Assembly: GCA_037043015.1 (NCBI GenBank)
Contig: CM073322.1
Location: 17,743,601-17,807,600 of the forward strand
Origin: Bryum argenteum
Taxonomy: Eukaryota; Streptophyta; Bryopsida; Bryales; Bryaceae
DNA length: 64,000 bases
Direction: 5' to 3'
Every line of letters starts with the position of its first letter. Positions within the stretch are counted from its first letter, which is position 1. The position numbers and the translations under genes are program-made. Shown in pieces: positions 49,174 to 59,991 of the stretch. The notes below the pieces were generated by a model, which saw nothing but the letters and a program-made list of their open reading frames with translations, was not told the DNA's origin and ran no database searches.

Positions 49174-51000
49174 GAAGTCCAAACATTCCTCACTAAAGCC
49201 GGGATTTGGAGTATCCCGGATATAGTGGGGGAATGTTTGGATTTCCAATGATTGGATTGACCATTCCACTCCTCTTCCACTCCTCTTCCACTTCCTCCCC
49301 TTCTCTCCTCTTCCCTCCCCTTCTCTCCCCACTCCTCCCTTTCTTTTCTTCTCCTCCCCCTCACCCGCCCCCTCATCCTCACCCCCTCCACCCCCCCCTC
49401 TCACCCTCACCCCCCCTCACCCCACCCTCATCCTCACCCTCATCCTCACCCCCCTACCCCCTCCCCCTCACTCCCCTCACTCCTCCTTATCTCCTCCGTC
49501 CTACCCCCCCGTTACCCGCCCCTACCCCCTGGTGCCCGCCCTACCCCCCCTTACCCGCCCTACCCCCCGTTACCCGCCCTACCCCCCGTTACCCGCCCTA
49601 CCCCCCCCCCTACCCGCCCTACCCCCCGTTACCCGCCCTATCCCCGGTACCCGCCCTACCCCCGGTACCCGCCCTACCCCCTGTACCCGCCCTACCCCCG
49701 TAACCCGCCCTCCTTCCCGTAACCCGCCCCTCCCCCCGTAACCCGCCCTCTCCCTCTCACCCACCCCACGTAGTTTTTTGAAAATTTTTTCAAAGGTTTT
49801 TGTCATCTCTCTCACCAATCTTATGTTTTGCAAACAAGCACCATTAATGGGATAAGCAAATCCAAGCATTCCCTCATTAAAGCCGGGATTTGGAGTATCC
49901 CGGATATAGTGGGGGAATGTTTGGATTTCCAATGATTGGATTGACTATCATTCCACTCCTCTTCCACTTCCTCCCCTTCTCTCCTCTTCCCTCCCCTTCT
50001 CTCCCCACTCCTCCCTTTCTTTTCTTCTCCTCTCCCTCACCTGCCCCCTAATCCTCACCCCCTCCACCCCCCCCTCTCACCCTCACCCCCCCTCACCCCA
50101 CCCTCATCCTCACCCTCATCCTCACCCCCCTACCCCCTCCCCCTCACTCCCCTCACTCCTCCTTATCTCCTCCGTCCTACCCGCCCTACCCGCCCTCTAC
50201 CCCCTGCACCCGCCCTACCCCCCTTACCCGCCCCTACCCCCCCTACCCGCCCTACCCCCCGTTCACCCGCCCTACCCCCCGTTCCCGCCCTACCCCCCCC
50301 GTTCTCCCCTACCTCCCCCCTCTCGCCCTATCCCCCTGTGACCCGCCCTACCCCCCCCCTCCCGCCCTATCCCCCCGGTGCCCGCCCTACCCCCTTACCC
50401 GCCCCTACCCCCTGTTACCCGCCCTACCCCCCCCCCCGCCCTACCCCCCGTTCCGCCCTACTACCCCGTTACCCGCCCTACCCCCTTACCCGCCCTATCC
50501 CCCTGTGCCCCGCCTACCCCCCCCCCCGTTACCCGCCCTACCCCCCGGTACCCGCCCTACCCCCCGGTACCCGCCCTACCCCCCCGTAACCCGCCCCCCC
50601 CGTAACCCGCCCCCCCCCCGTAACCCGCCCCTCTCCTCTCACCCACCCCACGTAGTTTTTTGAAAATTTTTCAAAGGTTTTTGTCATCTCTCTCACAATC
50701 TTATGTTTTGCAAACAAGCACCATTAATGGGATAAGCAAATCCAAGCATTCCCTCATTAAAGCCGGGATTTGGAGTATCCCGGATATAGTGGGGGAATGT
50801 TTGGATTTCCAATGATTGGATTGACTATCATTCCACTCCTCTTCCACTTCCTCCCCTTCTCTCCTCTTCCCTCCCCTTCTCTCCCCACTCCTCCCTTTCT
50901 TTTCTTCTCCTCCCCTCTCCACCCCCTCACCCACCCCCCTCACCCTCACCCCCTCACCCCATCACTTCCCCTCTCTCCCCCTCTTTGGATTGACATCCGC
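49174..51000. repeat. Macro-repeat of 0.7-0.9 kb carrying a C-rich minisatellite
   Basis: 'agccgggatttggagtatcc' starts three units at about 49196, 49881 and 50761. Each continues with a pyrimidine tract ('cactcctcttccacttcctc') and then, in units 1 and 2, an array of CCCTACCCCC(CGTTA)CCCGC-type units. These end in 'ccacgtagttttttgaaaat'. Unit 3 is cut short at about 51000. On the minus strand this is the same G-rich composition as 48090-48495. Pro-rich frames across it are not genes. Confidence 0.9.
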
Positions 51001-51281
51001 TACCGGTATGTTTAATTTTTTATTGTCCTATCATGTTCATAAGATACTTATTAGTTGTTACAAGATTTAAAATAATTTTTTCTCCCTCTTAACTATTTAT
51101 CAAGCTAACCATACAATGACACCATGATAATTAGCATTCACATGATCATATGATTATAAACACATGCATAGAGTGTGCCAACAAGTTTGCAAAAGAAAAG
51201 CATATGTATTTCAAAGAGTGTTGAACGATATAGAAAAAGAGAAGTATATCTTGGTTGCTACACAACTACGAAAATCTACAA

Positions 51282-51905
51282 TTAGTTCTCGTCCATTCTT
51301 TGCACCGCTTGGGCCGGCCTCGGCATCATTCGTACCCTCCGCAAATCTTCACCCCCGCCCAATCGAAGTCTCTGAATGGCGATCGAGTCCTCCTCGCAGC
51401 CCGTCTTCTTCAAGAATTTCCCTCGGGAATGCGATTGTTGCATGGCTCGAAGCATGCGTCCGGTTTGGGGACTATGTTGTTCCATCAGAAAATCAATGCT
51501 TCGATGGTTCAAAATGTCTCTCCATTCGGATTCATCCGTTGCCCACTTCATCTCGTAATGGCGCGAGGAACGCTCTTCCGACGAATACATCATTCCATCC
51601 GACTTCCATCTTAGCCCTTCTGGATGAATCCCAAATCGAAACTCCTTGTGCGCTTCGTCCCAATACTCGTTGTAAACTTGGTAGAAGAAGTTTCGCTTGC
51701 CATTGGCATTTGAGACATTTGATGGAATTAAATGATGGCACGCCCTCGTAATTGCCTCCGGATCCCTTTCCCACCCGAATTCCAGGGCAACCAACTGCTT
51801 CTCTATAGAAGTGCAAGACAATTTCCAACTCCATACCAAGTCTTCTCCCCATTTCCCTTTGTGATCTTTTGCATTGGTTTCATTATACTCCCAATGCGGT
51901 GGCAT
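51282..51905 (-). CDS. Hypothetical protein, 207 codons, unrecognised
   Basis: The only well-composed frame between the C-rich tracts. It is rich in Trp, His, Glu and Lys (WGEDLVWSWKLSCTS, YQVYNEYWDEAHKEFRF), as in a globular soluble protein, and unlike the skew-driven frames around it. No domain is recognised. The C-terminal part (RLGGGEDLRRVRMMPRPAQ) may run past a splice site. The Met at 51905 is the first in frame, but the true start may lie in an upstream exon. It could be a diverged host gene or an accessory gene of a mobile element. Confidence 0.45.
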   Translation of the reverse strand: MPPHWEYNETNAKDHKGKWGEDLVWSWKLSCTSIEKQLVALEFGWERDPEAITRACHHLIPSNVSNANGKRNFFYQVYNEYWDEAHKEFRFGIHPEGLRWKSDGMMYSSEERSSRHYEMKWATDESEWRDILNHRSIDFLMEQHSPQTGRMLRAMQQSHSRGKFLKKTGCEEDSIAIQRLRLGGGEDLRRVRMMPRPAQAVQRMDEN

Positions 51906-52244
51906 GTAATCCAGCTACTTAGTTTAATTGGAAAAGTATCCATTTAATTGGACCATGCCCATGTGTTGTTTCCGTAATTCAGCTACTTAGTTTAGCGGTC
52001 TCCAAAGTTAGCGTGTGCCTATTGTATGTAGAAGGATTGCATGGATAATTACAATACTATATGTACTTCCAATTGTGCACATACATATAATATACGCAGC
52101 AACTTCTCTTATTCGATGCATTTGTACATCTTCGTATGACATATTTAATTGCATTGTTTTGAGTTGGGTGCACATATTTATTGGTTCCATACCTTGCCAA
52201 ATACCACTCAACCTATGCATGAATCCGTTTGTAAATACCACGAA

Positions 52245-52590
52245 AAAAAAATTTAAAAAAACTCAAAAAAAAATTTAAAAAAAAATTAAACAAAAAGTTC
52301 AAAAAAAAATAAAAAAAATAAAAAAAATAAAGAACGCCGTTACCCCCCTTACCCCCCCCTACCCCTTAACCCCTCTCCTAACCCCTCTACCCCCCCTTCC
52401 CAATCTACTCTCGCCCCTAACCTCCTCCCCCTCCCCCGCCCCTAAAAAAAAAATTTAAAAAAAGTAAAAAAATTTTAAAAAAAAAGTAAAAAAAAATTTA
52501 AAAATATATCAAACCCCCTTATCCCCCCTACCCCCTACCCCCTCTAACCCGCCCCTAACCCCCCTAACCCCCGCTACCCCCACCCCGCTT
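52245..52590. repeat. Poly-A-rich and C-rich simple sequence
   Basis: Alternating 'aaaaaaatt' runs and a C-rich tract of 'ccccttaccccccc' type (52338-52442, 52512-52590). The composition resembles the preceding C-rich arrays but without the macro-repeat frame. Confidence 0.85.
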
Positions 52591-53159
52591 AGGGTGTACC
52601 AAAAAGGCTGAGCATGCACGGGCAGCAAATGTGCCAGACCACCTGCGGTCCCGGGCAGGCCACCTACGGTCCTGGGCAGGTCACCTGCGCTCCAGGGCAG
52701 GCCACCCGCGGTGCCCAGGAATCCAAGATTGATAGAAAAAAAAACAATGATATGCCCGTTTTTTACTTCATTCATCCAGTCGAATCCTTCGTACATCTGT
52801 CTGCGGCAGTCGGCGTCCGTCTCAAATCGCATACTGCAGCGCTTTGGAACTCTTTCAGGTTACTTGCTGCTCCCGCACGAAACATGTACTTTTATCGCGC
52901 CCGCGCTGCACGATACTATCTAGCTATTAGACACAAGAAAACCCTAAATTTGTTTCGAAGATGAGAAAATGGCAAAAAAGCGAGAGAAAGAGAAAAGAAC
53001 CGGACCTTCTCCGAGGTTGGGTTCACTGGCATCTTCGTCCTCAATCGGTGCGCCTGATTGAGCTGCCATGATTTCTATATCGACCTAGTGGATTTTCTAG
53101 TGGGTTGGTGAGCAATGTAGGGTTTGGTGGACTAATTATGCAAATCACCATACTGTATG

Positions 53160-53840
53160 ATAGGCTTGAGTGGCAGGCAAATTCATCGATACGGCCGCGG
53201 AGTTTTTTGCGTCCGGAGAAGGTGAGCCCTCGTTTGGAAGTGGCGCGCCACGTTCCTCGACCCTCATATATAGGTGCGACTGAATTGCCGGAGGTCGCTC
53301 AAGAGTTTCAAGTCCAAATCGAGGCTGGTGTTTCGGGAATGCGAGCTGCAGGTCGTCTCGCAGCGCTCATCCGTGACTTTGTTGGAACCCTAGTCCAGGT
53401 AAGAGGTATTTCATGTATCACAATTGAGCTGGTGTGTAATCAATATTCATGGACTTTTACGTATACGATGTTTTATATGAGCGGTGTTGGCAGCCAGGAG
53501 TGACTACAGATAAAATAGACAAGGCCGCTTATGAAGCTATTGTACACAGTGGTGCATACCCGTCATTGCTCGGCTTTGGTGGCTTCCCAAAGAGTGTCTC
53601 CACGTCCATGAACGAGTGCATCTGATATGGTATTGCCTCTTCATGTAAAATCTCGCTACTCTCATGGTTTAAGAAGTTTTTGCATTACAGCAGATGCAAC
53701 GTTGTAAAGCATGATTGGCAACGAGAGAATTCATAATCCATGAGTTATGACTACTTGCTTGTTATCAACCACCGCCAGTGTTGAAGGATGGGGACATAGT
53801 CAACATTGACATGAATGTGTACTCGAACGTGAGTATCTTC
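53160..53840 (+). pseudogene. Methionine aminopeptidase 1 (organellar type), broken fragment
   Basis: Three exon-like pieces in order. Up to 53398, 'LRPEKVSPRLEVARHVPRP' runs to the donor after FVGTLVQ. 53494 to about 53628 has [36 protein letters not shown]. About 53780-53829 has VLKDGDIVNIDMNVYSN. These match the N-terminal half of plant MAP1B/C/D enzymes, which remove the initiator Met from nascent proteins in plastids and mitochondria. TGA at 53623-53625 replaces the Cys codon expected after NECI, so it is dead. The metal-binding Asp of the DGDIVNIDM region is followed by a normal-looking donor (AAC|GTGAG), but the rest of the catalytic half is not found downstream. Confidence 0.85.
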
Positions 53841-54328
53841 TAATCCTTAAAACTCTTCTGCTGATGAGGAGTAAAACATGTATTCAAGGTGTACTCTCGT
53901 AGATCAGGCTGTGCTTTCTTCTACACACGCGTGCAATTTTTGTTATGATCAAGTTTTGTATTGTTTAGGTCAAGTCTTGTTTAGGTCAAGGAGTAGAGAT
54001 CTGTTTCTACCTCTGGTATGTGAGGACGATGAAAGTTTTATGCGTTTAGGTGTAGGAATGGAGCTAAGCTGATTGGAATGTGTTCTAAACTAAAATGTGT
54101 TACAATGTGTTGCAAGTGGCCTGACGACACAGCTTGTTGCTCGCCTGCCAATCACAATCCAGGAAAAGATCTATATCAAAAATGATACTAAAATAAGTAA
54201 TCAGCTCCAGTAGGTTCACGTAAACGAAGATGAAGCCTAATACATACCCACTGTCTTTTTACTGCTGCTCTACCTTTGAATTGGGTCAAAGGTATTGCTG
54301 GCTCTTACTCGTTGTAAGTTGTAAACAG

Positions 54329-54459
54329 GTTGAGAATTTGAAGAAAAAGCTACCCTGGTTGAAGTACGATCAGAATAAGGTACGTTTCCAGGCGAAAGAA
54401 ACGAAGCGTTTGCTAAGAGAAGCTGTTACAAAATCAAAGGATCTCAAGAAGCCAGTGGA
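54329..54459 (+). pseudogene. SMC5 exon fragment
   Basis: An acceptor (AACAG) precedes a frame with ENLKKKLPWLKYDQNKVRF and SKDLKKPVE, closed by a GTAAGAG donor. It matches the coiled-coil part of SMC5 (KKKLPWLKYD is characteristic of plant SMC5), a subunit of the SMC5/6 genome-maintenance complex. Only this exon is recognised. The neighbouring exon-like pieces at 54640-55020 and 55190-55324 do not clearly continue it. Confidence 0.75.
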
Positions 54460-54639
54460 GTAAGAGTCGATATTTTGCCAAGGGTTAATTTCATATCGTA
54501 TTTGCAATCTAATTAGTTATTGGGTAGGTACTTGACTCTTGATTCACATTGTGCTCGTCAGTGAAACTTTCACAGAATAGAGTACGTGTATCTAATCTCC
54601 GTGAACCCATTTTCTAGTTTTACTGGCGGCTCATGGTGT

Positions 54640-55330
54640 TCTGATGATAAACTGGAGGGTGAGGAAGAAGAAGTCAGAGATTGAGGCAACTGCTAGGAAA
54701 TGGCAACAAGTACGATGCAATGACGGCAAGGGAGCTCTTTCGAAAAGCAGGTGTACCAGCAAGCTTTACCGTGATTCTTCGATTTTGTGCCATTTCGCCA
54801 CTTTGGGATTAAGATTCTGTTCATATCGTACAGGCAAAAGTGATCCACATCAACTCACACGAATGGACACACATTCGAAATGCAGTACTATAGATCCAAG
54901 AGTTAGCATGCACTACGACATATCCAAGAGTCGGCCGAAGTATATGAAAATGAGATTGCCATGCAGACAAGTGAGGAGCTTCTAGAATCGTTACGACTTA
55001 TTCGTTGCATGCTCATCATGCGGTAAGCATTTCCTCTTTGTCACATCGAACATGGCTTTTGAGCACAGATGGTATGAAAAAGAAAAACTATCTTTGAAAA
55101 TGGTTTAGAGAGGAATGCAACTTGACACTAATGACGTAATGGATCAAGAGTGCATTATTTCACTTCAATGTTTGATGTGGTGTTATCAGGTTGAGGCGGA
55201 GAAGCGATCAATAGCTGTGGATGGTCAACAGGTGTTGCTGAACAAGGTCCAAAAATCCCTGCCTCAGGAATTCAACGTTACCGTCTCGACCTGCAAGCCC
55301 ACACAAGTTGGCTTATCCGGGTAACATGGT
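54640..55330 (+). other. Exon-like fragments of unidentified gene(s)
   Basis: Short open stretches bounded by plausible splice sites. MTARELFRKAGVPAS lies near 54719-54770. After an AG at 54834 comes AKVIHINSHEWTHIRNAVL, ended by TAG. ESAEVYENEIAMQTSEELLE lies near 54927-54990 before a GTAAGC donor. VEAEKRSIAVDGQQVLLNKV follows an AG at 55190. The stops between them mean they cannot be one intact gene. They look like further captured pieces, but I do not recognise the parents. Confidence 0.35.
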
Positions 55331-55432
55331 GAAATTCTAACTCCTGTACACAAGAATTTTTTTCTTTTAAGTCACTAATTTTACTAAGCTTTTGATTGAA
55401 AGTAGGCCTATTTTTCAGAGACATACCTGGTG

Positions 55433-58187
55433 TCACATGTTCCCGAAGGACCTATCCATGATGCTGTAACAAATCTTACGGTACATGGTGTCGAGGTCTT
55501 GGTAATGAGGTAAGTTTAATTTCTCGAAACATGTGGATGATGTGATTAGAGGATTGTCATTCCTGTCCATCAAGTCCACGGTCACAGTTTTCCCACCAAA
55601 GTATTCATTTCCAGTGATGAAGATAGCAAGTCTCGATCTCTCTCCGTAGGTCATGCGGTGGATACATTCCTTAAACATTTCAGTAAGCTTCGATGGAACT
55701 CTGCTTGTAAAAATACATTTCTTGAGAAATTCTGAAGCCTCCATTGCATTCTTTCCACTGAACATGACTTGGAGATTCTCTGCTGTTAAGTTGTCCAAGG
55801 CCGAAGTAATGATCCGCTTCTTTGTATCACTTGCTGCGGTGGCAGCAAGGTAGAAACCCTTTCTTAGAGATCTTCCAATCTCAAACCTGCCACTAAACAA
55901 GTAGCTGTAGATAATTGCACCGATTTTATCTTCTACTTGTTGCTTCCAAGTTGACTCTTGCAATGTAAAGTTACTGAATGTCCAACCTAATTGGTCACCA
56001 AGTTGGTTGTTTTTGAATTCAGTCACAAGATTTGCTGCTAACACATAACTGGTTCGCATGGGAGCCAGCAACGACCATGTTCCGCCCCAGCCAAGACGAA
56101 AGTCCTTCTCCAGTGCAGCGCGAGTTGCAGGATCAACACCGGAAGACAAGTCCACACTTAAGGGAACCTGGTTGCAGAGCAGAAGGAGAGTAGCAAATGA
56201 GAAAGGCCGTGTTACCTGAATATCGAGAAGACTCATGAGGTACATCAAGTGACCAATCATCTCAGCTACGGGGAGTTGCAAATCAGGTCGTACTATGGCA
56301 CCATCGACTTTTGGATGCAAAATTTTCCCCGCCATGTTGTCTGGGTACTCGAAAATGGTGTTGTAGTTGAATGAGCTTGCCCAAAATTGCTTCCACGAGT
56401 TACTTAGCCAACAATTTGTAATCCCCGACAAGTCCACTGCCGCGACCTCTTCAAATCCCAAGGTATGGAATGACTCAACCATTGGCTTGTAAAAGTATTT
56501 GTTTGTGAATGACAAAGTCTCCCAATGCCTTGTAAAAGCTTGGAGTTCTTTGCCCTGTGTCACCTACACATTTCTCACCAAGACATTTAATCAATTTTTA
56601 ATCATTTTTTAAAATGCTTCGACTCACAAAGTATGCTCAGCTATATATGTGAGTCTGGAATCTGATTGAATGCCAAACTGACAGATAAAAATATCTTGGC
56701 CAAATAGGGAAAGCCAAGGGGTGTTGTGGAACTCAGCTACAAGGTTTTTAATTTCACAGAAGATCAAGACTTGAAGTTGAAGATTGGTTACAATGCTTTT
56801 AAGCAGGTTAGTACAATGAGTTGTGCTTATTTTTAATTACCTGGATAGTTGTAGATGGAAGAGCGCTCATAGCCACCTTAATCTCGTGGAAGATCTCGGA
56901 GGAGAGGTAACTCCTTTGATACTCCATTAGGGCCCTTTCAACATCTTCTCTCTTTTGGAGGAGGTTCATTTCCTCTTCAATATTGTCAGTTGTTGGATGA
57001 CACATTCGCTTAATTTGTTGGATTGTGAATCCAGAGAATGCCTCGTTGTGGAGAAAACTGCTCACATCGGCATCAGTGACTTGGGCAATTTGAGTATAAT
57101 TTGGGCCTCCATATCTTTCAGCAAATGCCATTGCATTGGCTTTCTCCAATCCAGGTGAGCAATTTTTAATTGCTTCATCAAACTCATCCCATTGGTTCCA
57201 GAATTGTCTTGCTTGGAGTTCAAATTCAATCTTGAATTCGGTTTCATTGTACATGCACATGGATTGGTGTTGAACAATCTTGGATATGCTAGACTCGGAG
57301 ATTGAGATTCCTCTACGCAATTTTTTTCTTTCCATAAGATTCGTGCAAATATTTAGTAACTCTTGGTCATTGTCTGGGTGAGTAGCTATTTCTTCACAGA
57401 AGTCCTCAAACATCGCCCAAAAGATGGATGATTGACTTGATGTACCTTCCCTTGTGTAGATTTTGTCTTTGAAATCCATGGCTTTGTAGTATGCAAAGTG
57501 GGCTTCCTCCCAAGAGAGTGCTAGTTTCTCCATGTGTGTCAAATTCTCCTCATCAGTCGCAAAATGTTGACTAGGTGATGAAGAGGGTTCTGTAGGTGAA
57601 AACTCCCGCAGCTGTGATACAGAGGATTGTGAAGGATCCAATGGTGGGAATTGTGGCTGCGTTGCCCATGATGATGAAGGGCTTGATTGTTGCAATTGTG
57701 ATGCAGGTGAAGGTGAGGCAGCTGAAGGCGAAGCTGAAGGAGGGACCCATCCGGCTGGTAAGTACACAACATTAGTATTCGCACTTAACTTCCCGTAGAG
57801 AGCATTTGCATCCTGTGTATACATCTCCAATTGATAGGCCCGTTCTGTTCCTACTCCTTTTCTTTTTCTGGTGCGCTTGAGGAAAGTGCCTGTGACGTAT
57901 GGATATGGGGATTGCATGTTTTGGTAGGCAGGTAGCCTCTCAAAAACCTCTGCAACATGCCATTCGACGCTATGTGGGGGGAATGGCAAGGGATAGTTGA
58001 CTCCGGCCCACCTTTTGGTCTCCGGTAGAGAGATTACCACAGACTCAACATGTGGAGGCCAATGAGTGATGGTTGGCACTCCAGTTGGAGACGAACATAT
58101 TCCTTCAGGAGCACATAAAAATGTGCGTGTAATGAACTTTGCAGGGGCTTCGAGGGAAGGCGCTACTCCTGGTTGAAGAGGTGCCAT
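55433..58187 (-). CDS. HECT-domain E3 ubiquitin ligase-like protein, probably mobile-element-borne
   Basis: Two exons (56841-58187 and 55433-56563) joined by a GT-AG intron of 277 bp in phase 0 give about 825 aa. Residues 1-150 are Pro-rich. About 150-220 is a Ser/Pro/Gln low-complexity linker, and 220-449 is a mostly helical, unrecognised region. The last ~375 aa are HECT-like: HRMTYGERSRLAIFITGNEY in the C-lobe, then SSTCFEKLNLPHYQDLDTMY with the catalytic Cys at about 794, 31 residues from the end. The nearest type appears to be the G2E3-like HECT proteins often found near transposons. HECT proteins pass ubiquitin from E2 to substrate through this Cys. The start is uncertain: ATG at 58187 is used, but a frame from ATG 58378 (MDSNESPRSVTSTTPARM) ends at a TAG just upstream in another frame. 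Confidence 0.72.
56708..56806 (+). pseudogene. OEP21 (plastid outer-envelope pore) exon, antisense in the HECT gene intron
   Basis: A 33-codon exon between a TAG acceptor and a GTTAGT donor. GVVELSYKVFNFTEDQDLKL and KIGYNAFKQ match the beta-barrel region of OEP21 (family pattern 'F.WGVFNFQKDQD...KIGYE'). OEP21 forms an anion channel for phosphorylated sugars in the plastid outer membrane. Only one exon is present, on the plus strand, fully inside the minus-strand intron 56564-56840. It is a gene fragment, not a working gene. Confidence 0.75.
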
Positions 58188-58590
58188 TGCCGGTAGCGGA
58201 GTGGTTGCCACTGAATTTGTTGAAGAGCTGCTGCCTAGAGAGGAGCGCGGGCGCCGGTGTGTTCCAACCTTGGGGGGTAAGAGAAGCCTCCAGCCCTCTC
58301 TACAATGGCTCTTGGAAATGTTGTCATTCTGGCAGGTGTTGTGCTTGTTACGGACCGAGGAGACTCATTGCTATCCATCTGCACGCATGAATAATTTTAC
58401 AACAAGAGAAACAATGAGAGGCATGTTATCAATGAAGTTGTTCTCTCTAGGACACATGCCATAATCTATGTGAATATAGAGTTTGCTGCATATTGATGTT
58501 TCAAATATGTACAGGGATTCAAACGGGAGAGCTAAGATTTCTCACTTGGGTAACTGTCGTCTTCTTATGATACAGACGGTTAGTTTATGA

Positions 58591-59300
58591 TCAGGCTGCT
58601 ACAACACCCGGAGCAGGGCCTTGATGCAGTATCCTCTCGGCAAGTAGAAAATCGTCGGGAGTTTTTGTTACAAAAATTATGATTAGAAGAATTGAATTAA
58701 CCTCTTTAATGGTAGCCTTCACAGGGACTCCAAGAACCGCAGCACCATGAATTGCAGCGTCTTCCAGAACCTGTAACATTTTAATAGAAATAACAATTGG
58801 AGAGATTGTGAGTTTTGAATTTTGCACTGTGAAAATGGACTTGATGTATCAATAAGAGAAAAAGTGAAGGCTAGGGCTGGTGGTTCAAAGTTCGAATCAC
58901 TAAAAAGAAATCTGTCAAATGGCTGATTAAAGTCGCCCAAGCTGACCATGGAGTGGGTGGACATTCCAATGCTTGTGAACATCCGTAGATACAACACACC
59001 AGGACACTAGGAATTATAAATATCCCAACGAAAGACAATGACATCACAAAAAAGCTGCTTAAAAGACATGGCCGATAGATTTCAGCTCAAAGAATAGGAC
59101 ATAATCAATGACCTTGCGGATGTCCTGGGCCAGTACGAGGGGCCGAGCTGAGTCGTGAACACACAAGCTTTGTGGCATTCGCTACTTCCTGCACAGAATT
59201 TATGCAGACACAAGACGAGGTTACATGTGGTCGTTTTTGGGACCCAGTGAATACATTTAAGCCACTTTGTACAGAATCCTGTCTTTCCTTCCCTGGAATT
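58591..59300 (-). pseudogene. IspD (MEP cytidylyltransferase) broken fragment
   Basis: Pieces in order on the minus strand: PGKERQDSVQSGLN (about 59255-59296), an exon at 59113-59188 containing CVHDSARPLVLAQDIRK, an exon at 58702-58770 (VLEDAAIHGAAVLGVPVKAT), and VTKTPDDFLLAERILHQ to a stop at 58591. These are hallmark IspD segments. The enzyme makes CDP-methylerythritol in the plastid isoprenoid (MEP) pathway. Damage: a 2-nt loss in the GT run before CVHDSARP shifts frame, and about 80 residues between KATIKE and TPDDF, normally including QTPQ, are missing. The N-terminal nucleotide-binding part is also absent. Confidence 0.85.
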
Positions 59301-59499
59301 CACCGAGAGAATTTCATTTCTGGTGCCAAGCGTGAATGCCATGAGGTTGATAGTGACAAGTAACCGCGAATCAAGAATCAAGAATCAAGAATCGTAGAAA
59401 GCGATTGTTAATGATCAACAATTTTCATACTAAACTTTTATTTTTATTTACAAAGATTACATCAACACATCCTATCCAATTTCATGGTTAAGTTGGTTA

Positions 59500-59956
59500 A
59501 GCTATACAAGATCCAACAATTATAATTTACTTGACATAAAAACTCTTTGTACTCCAACTACAACCATGATGTCATATAATACTAATCAACAACTCTTGTG
59601 AAGTATAAATTAGAAACTAGACTTAGGTGTATTGCATTTTGTTTTTTTTGCTTTGGCACCATTGTGCGTGTTTTATACACTTGGTACAATAAAAAATAAA
59701 TAAAATGAAAACCCTATTGTACATGGTCATTAAAAATAATTTTAAAAAATTGTGTGACTTTTCAAACTAGTGCTATACAAGGTCCAACAATTATAATTTA
59801 GGTGACAGAAAAACTCTTTGTATTCCAACGACAACCATGATGTCATATAACACTAATCAACAACTTTTGTAAAGCATAAATTAAAAACTACACTAAGGTG
59901 CATTGTTTTTATTTTTTTACTTTGGCACCATTGTGCGTGTTTATACACTTAGTGCA

Positions 59957-59991
<35 letters not shown>

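Noticed and set aside
49206..50605. Long Pro-rich open frames across the C-rich arrays
   Set aside because: They follow from CCC-rich composition and the lack of A needed for stops; frames differ between macro-repeat units and show no conserved start.
49500..50640. Telomere or interstitial telomere repeat
   Set aside because: Units are CCCTACCC and CCCGTTACCCGC types of varying length, not the CCCTAAA plant telomere unit.
52965..53069. Short minus-strand first exon (MAAQSGAPIEDEDASEPNLG)
   Set aside because: The composition is coding-like, but no further exon or recognisable family follows, so it is too thin to call a gene.
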